Assembly (NCBI GenBank): GCA_026168455.1
Contig: CM047425.1
Coordinates: 45,456,362-45,520,361, forward strand
DNA from: Theocolax elegans
Taxonomy: Eukaryota > Arthropoda > Insecta > Hymenoptera > Cerocephalidae
Direction of reading: 5' to 3'
Length of the DNA: 64,000 nt
The notes below the pieces were generated by a model. The model made no database searches and was not told where the DNA came from. It saw only the letters and a list, made by a program, of their open reading frames with translations. Of the stretch, positions 57,955-64,000 are shown in pieces. Positions within the stretch are counted from its first letter, which is position 1; each line of letters starts with the position of its first letter. Made by a program: the position numbers and the translations under genes.

Positions 57955-59577
57955 ATTTATTATTTGTATTATCAATATATTGCCAATATGTTGCCAAAGT
58001 ATTGTCAATATATTGCCAATATGTTGCCAATATGTTGCCAATATATTGCCAATATGTTGCCAAAGTATTGTCAATATATTTCCAATATGTTGCCAAAGTA
58101 TTGTCAATATATTGCCAATATGTTGCCAACATATTGCCAAAGTATTATCAATATATCGCCAATATGTTTCGTGTCTTCCAAATTGTCAATACTACCGACG
58201 AATCGATGATCTTTTATAACCTCAAGTGGATGAAACCGTGAATGAACGTCTGTCTTTGGTCATCCGAATAATTACTAAGATGCGTGACATAAATCCTCGA
58301 TTTCTCATGATACCGATTTTTAGTAAAGATATGATCCAATTAATTTTAATGATATCGATTTGTTCAGCATATACTAATATATTATAAAAAATCAGTTTAA
58401 AAATATTTGGTAAACGTAAACATATTATAGATATACTATAGCTAGATGATTCCCAGACTATTATAAAACTTCATCGAGGGTTCAGCTTACACGGACTCGG
58501 AATTAACTTACTAGCAATATTATTGCTAATATATTACCAATATATTGCGAATTAATGGTAGTTATTCATTGGCATTTTGTATATTGAACACTCAATTCAA
58601 TTCAACAGCCAGACTATTGCAATTATTATCCTACACATTTGGAACGAGTTTTCCAAAATATTTATTAAGTCTGAAACACAATGAATTGTAATTTTAACGA
58701 AGTAACTTTTTTCGAGCACGTTTGCTCTTGCAGTGCGGACGTCGGAGAGCGTCCGCGACGGGCTTACTCCGCGAGTACAAAATTTGATGAGCGCGAACGT
58801 CGGAGAGCGCCCGCGGCGGGCTTACTCCGCGAACACAAAATTTGATGTGCGCGAACATCGGAGAGCGCTCGCGGTAGCATTATGTTTTTTAAACGGAGAA
58901 TTGAGGCTTGAGCTAAATTTCATTTTACACGGACTAGGAATTATTTACCTAGCAATATTATTGCCAATATACTTGCAAAATTAATTAATATATTTCCATT
59001 ATGTAGCGATATATCTTTATGGTAAACGTATTTATTGGCTATATTGTACACAAAACTTAATTCAATTCAAAATTTTATTGTCTTAAGATTCGTCATAAAG
59101 GTTTCAATAAATTAATGTAAATACGAAGAGATTAAAAACTGTAATAATCTCATATTTATAACGCACGCGTATCATAGATTTAGTAAGTAAATTAATAATA
59201 GTAGTAATGAATTTATTAGTCTGCGGTATAATTCAAACTTAAATAAAAATCATTTCCTTGATTGTACATTTTATTCATACAATCAATCTCGTAAAATATA
59301 TTTTGCGATTCATTCGCTTTCGCGATCTTCGCTTCTGCTATACGCATTAGCTATGTTCAGGCGCCTCGGCCGCTTCGCCCGTTGACCTGTTGCATTAGAA
59401 CTCGCGCGGCAACGCCGCTCACCTTTCTTCCCTAATCCGGCCTCTGATTGGCCCATTTCAAAAATTAATTACGCCTCGCCTAATTAATATTTTTTAAAAA
59501 TTCCGACGGGGTTATACTCGAATTAATTTTCTGAATCGGAATATATATATATGTTACCTATGTTTCTGGATCACCCG

Positions 59578-60136
59578 TATATATAATAAACTGCTATAAT
59601 TATAATTAATTAGTTCATGTTTCTAATTTATTTATTTATTATTATCCAACTAATCACTTGAGACTCAATAATTTACTTTTTTCAATTTATTAAATTAATA
59701 TCTTCAAACTGATCAATCAAGACGTAATACACGCTACAGATGACTATATTTGTATACATCAGCTGAAATTCAATTTAGTCTACTGTCTGTGATATTTTGA
59801 ATGCATGAAATTAAGTGAGAACTTATGAGTCAATAATGACGAAAATAGTGACGACTTTAAAGAATGGTTGTTCAACATAAAAAATGAAAATTTTTTGTTA
59901 AGTATGAAGAAATATTGGTTGCAATTTCAAAGGACTCAGTCTACCAAGCCAAAACGTTACGATCAAAGGGCATCACATTGAAGTCACCAAGGTACAGGAT
60001 CCTCACGAGGCGCCGACAACGTTTCGAGAACAAGATCCCGCCATCCTCGGGAGTATAACAGAAAGGGATTTCGGCTGTTGATAGTCTTGCGACTTCGATA
60101 AGGGATGTAACTCACCTTATAACTGACCGCTGTTTA
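59578..60136. other. Spacer without recognised genes
   Basis: A patch at about 59980-60060 is GC-richer (GGCGCCGACAACGTTTCGAG, ATCCCGCCATCCTCGGGAG) and may be a retroelement UTR. Otherwise AT-rich. Confidence 0.4.
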
Positions 60137-60293
60137 TTAACCTTTAGAGGACGGGATGGCCCCTTTACTGGCCATGCCCATGATCGACCCCTTACATGTG
60201 TTAGTTTTGACACATGAGACATCACAAAAACTCGAATTCTATAGAAAAGTGTGAGAAAACAGTAAACCCAAATCCCCGTCCTCTAAAGGTTAG
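60137..60293. mobile_element. piggyBac-type MITE, 157 bp
   Basis: TTAA-CCTTTAGAGGACGGGA and CCCCGTCCTCTAAAGG-TTAG are inverted ends; one flank has mutated from TTAA. Same group as 19755, 21640 and 24669. Confidence 0.8.
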
Positions 60294-60807
60294 GTGTGGA
60301 CTGTTGTTCCATTAATGTATAAATAAATAAATACTATTGTTTCAACATTATGACAGAAATTTTTAGTAAATACATACAAACTAATGATCCAGAACTTGCC
60401 CACAAAGAATTTTTAGCTTCATCAAATAAAGATTTTTTTAATTAAATAATAATAGATTAGATATTAATATAAGGAGAATTAATTGAATATTTAAGCACTG
60501 ATAACAAATAAATTTTTAAATTAATTAGTTCCAGATAGTATACCACCGCAGAATAATGTTCACAATTGTTACTATTTTTTTACAATACAAAATTGAATAG
60601 CACATGGTATTAGACAGTACAAAGAGCACGGTTAATAAAGAAATCAATTATAACTAAATTATTTATACAATTATTTTGTTGATTTATTACAGATGCTAAA
60701 TAGCGCGCAACTCGAGCGTAGGAATCACAGATTAAACGTTGACAACAAACACGACTTCCAGGTCATGACAAATACAAAGAATTACATATATATATATATA
60801 TATATAT
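60294..60807. other. AT-rich spacer ending in a TA run
   Basis: A 32-codon ATG frame near 60350 has no recognised features. A TA run at about 60787-60806 flanks the next element. Confidence 0.5.
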
Positions 60808-61899
60808 TGTAACGGGGTGGGTACTGGGGAATGTAAGGCCCCCGATTAGGCCCAATCTGTCTCAACTTACCAACCTAAGTGTACAGTCCCACGATGCGGC
60901 CGGGAATCACTTTGAATTCCGTGCAATGCCGTTAACAACGCCAAACACTTCGTTTGGCTTTAATACCGTGTGTTGGGCCCTATGCCCAAAATGACCAACT
61001 AGGATATACGCCGGAGAGGGCGGTATTCGTGGGAGAGGACTATAACCGGTAAAACGTTATCAACAATCGAGATATTATGTAAGTCGGCGAGAAAGATAGT
61101 CTCGCCGAGTCAATTTATTAAATAAACAATCAAATAATAATAAATTAACTTTAACAATTCAATGGGGAGTCGTACCGATGACTACGCCCGAGGTCAGTGC
61201 TAAAAGAAATCGTTAAAACCTATTAACGGTCGAGTTATGAGCAACCAATCCGGGAATGATCGGTTGCTTAACCTGATTTCACACGTCACGCCGCGTGACG
61301 TATGTACCTCTGACGTAGGGAGCTCTGACGTAGTAGCTGCCTACGTCACGCGCGCCTTCTCTCGTGCAGTGGCTCCCGCGAACCACCGACCTATCTACGC
61401 GGGCGGGATTTGTCACGAGAGGGGGAAAAGAGGAACGCTTCCTCTCCTGGACCGTACCAGGTATATCGGGATACGAAGTTACAAGACACGCGGGTCTATC
61501 TGTGGTGCACCACTTACCGCGAATCTCCGTAATTCGAATCGGCGGGAACAAGGGGCTGGGCGACTGAGAGAGCTTGGCCTCGGCATTACCTCTCTCTCAC
61601 TCCAATGGTTGGGACGGCTGCCGACTACTTTCTTCCTTCTTTTGGAACGGCGAGGCGTGCTACTCCGCACGCTGACGTGGTGATTGGTGGGGAGAACTAC
61701 CTCACACCCGCACACGCAACACACCGACACTTTAGTTCTTTTTCTTAATTAAAAAGGTTGTGCCGGTTTCGACACCACGTTGTCTCACCGTGCGCGCGCG
61801 AACCTCATACCTTTCTTACTCTCGCGCCTTCCTGCGCGCGCATCTTTCTCTATACTCTTTTCGGTTACTCACCTGATCGGTAACTCGCGTACCGTTAGA
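60808..61899 (+). mobile_element. Solo LTR-like element, about 1.09 kb
   Basis: Starts TGTAACGGGGTGGGTAC and ends GCGTACCGTTAGA (CA end mutated to GA), between TA repeats that give a possible short duplication. GC-rich relative to its flanks, with AATAAAC near 61120. Frames of up to 148 codons inside are unlikely to be genes. The family differs from the 43964 LTR; its start resembles that of the small element at 686. Confidence 0.62.
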
Positions 61900-61930
61900 A
61901 TATATATATATCTATATATATATATATATA

Positions 61931-62215
61931 CACAGCATTCCACGTCAGTGGTCCGATTAAAATTTTAAAATACACATATTTTAGGTGCAGATTGGAAATG
62001 TTTTTCAGACAACAAAAAAAAATTTTTTAGTTACTCGAATCGATTTGTTCAAAAGTTCTTCTAACCTCAAAATGTTAAATTTATCAAGTTTTTTTCAACG
62101 CCAGCTGTGTTTAAAGCTATTTATCTTAAAATTGATCAATTTTTATTATATAATAACATTATATGTAACATTCGTTGCTAATTGTCTCCAGAAATTATCC
62201 TTTTGTATAATTCAA
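61931..62215. mobile_element. Single arm of the 905-1910 foldback family
   Basis: CAGCATTCCACGTCAGTGG and about 270 bp beyond match the left arm of the 905-1910 element with many substitutions. Most of the partner arm is missing; only a short inverted phrase (TTCAATATTGACAT) remains next to the following element. Confidence 0.72.
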
Positions 62216-62225
62216 TATTGACATA

Positions 62226-63795
62226 TACACTCCGCATCAAAATTATCGCAACAAGATTTTTCACAGAAAAATTGCCATTTTTTAAATGCTTGTAGCTCGG
62301 TCAATTTTCATCGTATTGAGATAATCTTTTTTTTGTTTTGTAGGGAATTATGTGCACTTTGAGGAAAAAATAATGCCTAATAGCTGCGAGATAATCCCAC
62401 ATTGCTATGTCTTAATCAGGCCTACCAACTTCTTTATCTTAAACAACGCAATAGTTTGCACGTTTACCTGGATTATCAAAAATTTTTTTTCAAAAAACAA
62501 CAAATACCACCTTAAAATAGACTTGTCAGCGAGTAATTTTAAAAAAAAGTCGACCCTCTACGACTTTTTTCGACCGAGTTATGCCATTTTAAAGATTTTT
62601 CTATGTTTTAGTCAAATATCGCCAACATCAGCATTACCCGATGCGTACCGCGAGGAGGTTGTTGGTCGGACTTACGCATCATTGTGACTCTGAGAAGGGC
62701 CGATTGTGTGAACCGTTTCTTACATGAAGGATCCCGCGGCTCATCACTTCCGCAGTATTTTTTTACTCCAAATTTTTAGTTGCTATGTACTCTGTATAGC
62801 AAAATTAATGCTGAATGAGCTTTCGCCTTAACTTTTGACCAGTATCCCGGCGTAAATTTTTGCTTTATTTTTTAATTGATTTGTTGGTAGAGTTGATAAT
62901 TTTACTGAAAGTATGGAGATGCATTGTTAAATGTACCGAAAATGTAGAGGTGTAATTTTAAATAAAGTTACACTGTTCATGGGTTAATTTAAAAAAAAAT
63001 AACGAATAGCAATGTGGTTTCTTTGTTTATGAAGTTTTAAGATAGCTCTCGGGGCACGAATTTCTTTTTAAATGTAACATGATAATTAAGTAGTAGTTGC
63101 TATTAAAATTCATGCTATCCTGAAAGAACATATAATCCTTACAAAACAAAAAAGATTATCTCAATACAATGAAAATTGATTAAATTACAAGCATTTAAAA
63201 CATGGTCATTTTTCGAATGCTTGTAATTCGATCAATTTTCATCGCATTGAGATAATTTTTTTTTGTTTTGTAGAGGATTCAGACTGCGGGGTCCCTAATG
63301 TAAGAAACGGTTCACACAATCGGCCCTTTTAAGGGCCACAATGATGCGTAAGTCCGACCAACAACCTCCTCGTGGTACGCATCGGGTAATGCTGATGTTG
63401 GCGGTATCTGACTAAAACATAGGAAGATCTTTAAAATGGCGTAACTCGGTCCAACAAAGTCGTAGAGGGTCGACTTTTTTTTAAAATACTCGTTAAAAAG
63501 TCTATTTTAAGGTGGTATTTGTTGTTTTTTGAAAAAAAATTTTTGATAATCCAGGTAAACGTGCAAACTATTGCGTTGTTTAAGAAAAAGAAGTTGGTAT
63601 GCCTGATTAAGACATAGCAATGTGGCATTATCTCGCAGCTATTAGGCATTATTTTTTTCTCAAAGTGCACATAATTCCCTACAAAACAAAAAAAAATTAT
63701 CTTAATACGATGAAAATTGACCGAGCTACAAGCATTTAAAAAATGGCAATTTTTCTGTGAAATATCTTGTTGCGATAATTTTGATGCGGAGTGTA
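62226..63795. mobile_element. Foldback (TACACTCCGC ends), 1.57 kb
   Basis: Arms about 62226-62730 and 63296-63795 are inverted repeats starting TACACTCCGCATCAAAATT, flanked by TA. The loop contains a smaller hairpin (63138-63283) related to the outer termini. Frames of 111 and 138 codons are mirror readings of the two arms and show no transposase motif. Confidence 0.88.
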
Positions 63796-64000
63796 TATAA
63801 AAAATGACAATTTTTTGAGTCCGACATCCACTTAATGTCAACGGCAATTACACAAACGAATTATCTGGACCATGCTTAGATTAGGAGCGCTTGTTAACGA
63901 TGACTGATGAATTCCTACGCTATGAAAACTATTTTAAATTGTAGTTGAAACCTCAAACTATATGTTAGGCTGCACAATTACCAATTCTCAAAATATATCA
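63796..64000. other. Right edge, no features recognised
   Basis: Unique-looking AT-rich sequence to the end of the window. Confidence 0.5.

Larger units (their letters stand above)
54911..59577. mobile_element. 4.7 kb nested palindromic foldback
   Basis: Arms 54911-56591 and 57955-59577 are near-identical inverted repeats with TA-flanked CAGGGTGATCCAGAAACA ends. Within the centre, 56592-57140 is itself an inverted pair. A separate 0.8 kb foldback (57138-57954) splits the right side. Each arm carries a 66 bp minisatellite and a CAATATATTGG array. Every ORF in one arm recurs in the other; none has transposase features. Confidence 0.92.

Noticed and set aside
62352..63847. 111- and 138-codon frames with similar peptides
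   Set aside because: They are the same foldback arm read from opposite ends; no transposase motif is present.
1..64000. CRISPR arrays, operons, bacterial regulatory sites
   Set aside because: None seen; base composition, splice-like signals and element types are those of an animal nuclear genome.

Overview
This 64 kb window is AT-rich nuclear DNA of an animal, most likely an insect. I infer this from the repeat content: R1-like LINEs, a LINE with a DUF4780-like ORF1, Ty3/gypsy elements, Penelope-like elements (PLEs), a Mutator-like transposase relic, piggyBac-type TTAA MITEs and many TA-flanked foldback elements. Spacing is eukaryotic, with no operons, and the only host-like coding signal is spliced. 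Almost every long reading frame is a decayed transposon gene or an accident of a repeat array. The exception is a pair of candidate exons at 21150-21569 and 21856-21963.

Layout. 1-5.1 kb: CT/TA microsatellites, a small tRNA-like element ending in inverted repeats, a 1 kb foldback, a 0.9 kb tandem duplication and a reverse-strand Mutator-like transposase relic. 5.6-8.8 kb: an LTR-like GC-rich block and a decayed reverse-strand gypsy pol (protease, RT, RNase H, half an integrase) split by a 266 bp MITE. 10.6-13.3 kb: a minisatellite, then an R1-like LINE lacking its endonuclease. 13.8-18 kb: a GCGTACGC-rich minisatellite and a reverse-strand LINE with two tandem arrays where its 5' UTR should lie. 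18.5-24.8 kb: four foldback/MITE elements, three piggyBac-type MITEs and the candidate host exons. 25-30 kb: a reverse-strand R1-like LINE broken by a retroposed-looking leader fragment. 32-32.6 kb: a PLE endonuclease relic.

33-45 kb holds the most interesting locus. A gypsy element has a TATA box, a roughly 2 kb AT-rich leader full of structured hairpins, twice-duplicated 5' segments, gag, a deleted pol, a polypurine tract and a 1 kb 3' LTR. Within the leader, a three-way-junction fold occurs twice with compensatory changes in the stems and a conserved 13-nt loop. A fragment of the same leader sits inside the 25-30 kb LINE, starts where transcription is predicted to begin, and is flanked by an 11 bp duplication.

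45-47.4 kb: a second copy of the 10.9 kb LINE family, reverse strand. 47.6-51 kb: a TA-flanked element and two PLE fragments in opposite orientation inside an inverted repeat. 51.4-59.6 kb: foldbacks of one family, the larger a 4.7 kb nested palindrome, with a solo LTR and another foldback between them. 60-64 kb: a piggyBac-type MITE, a second solo LTR-like element and a 1.6 kb foldback.

The genes do not form a pathway. The window is a record of nested insertions, many of them into TA microsatellites. Exact ends of decayed elements are approximate, because no alignment could be run.
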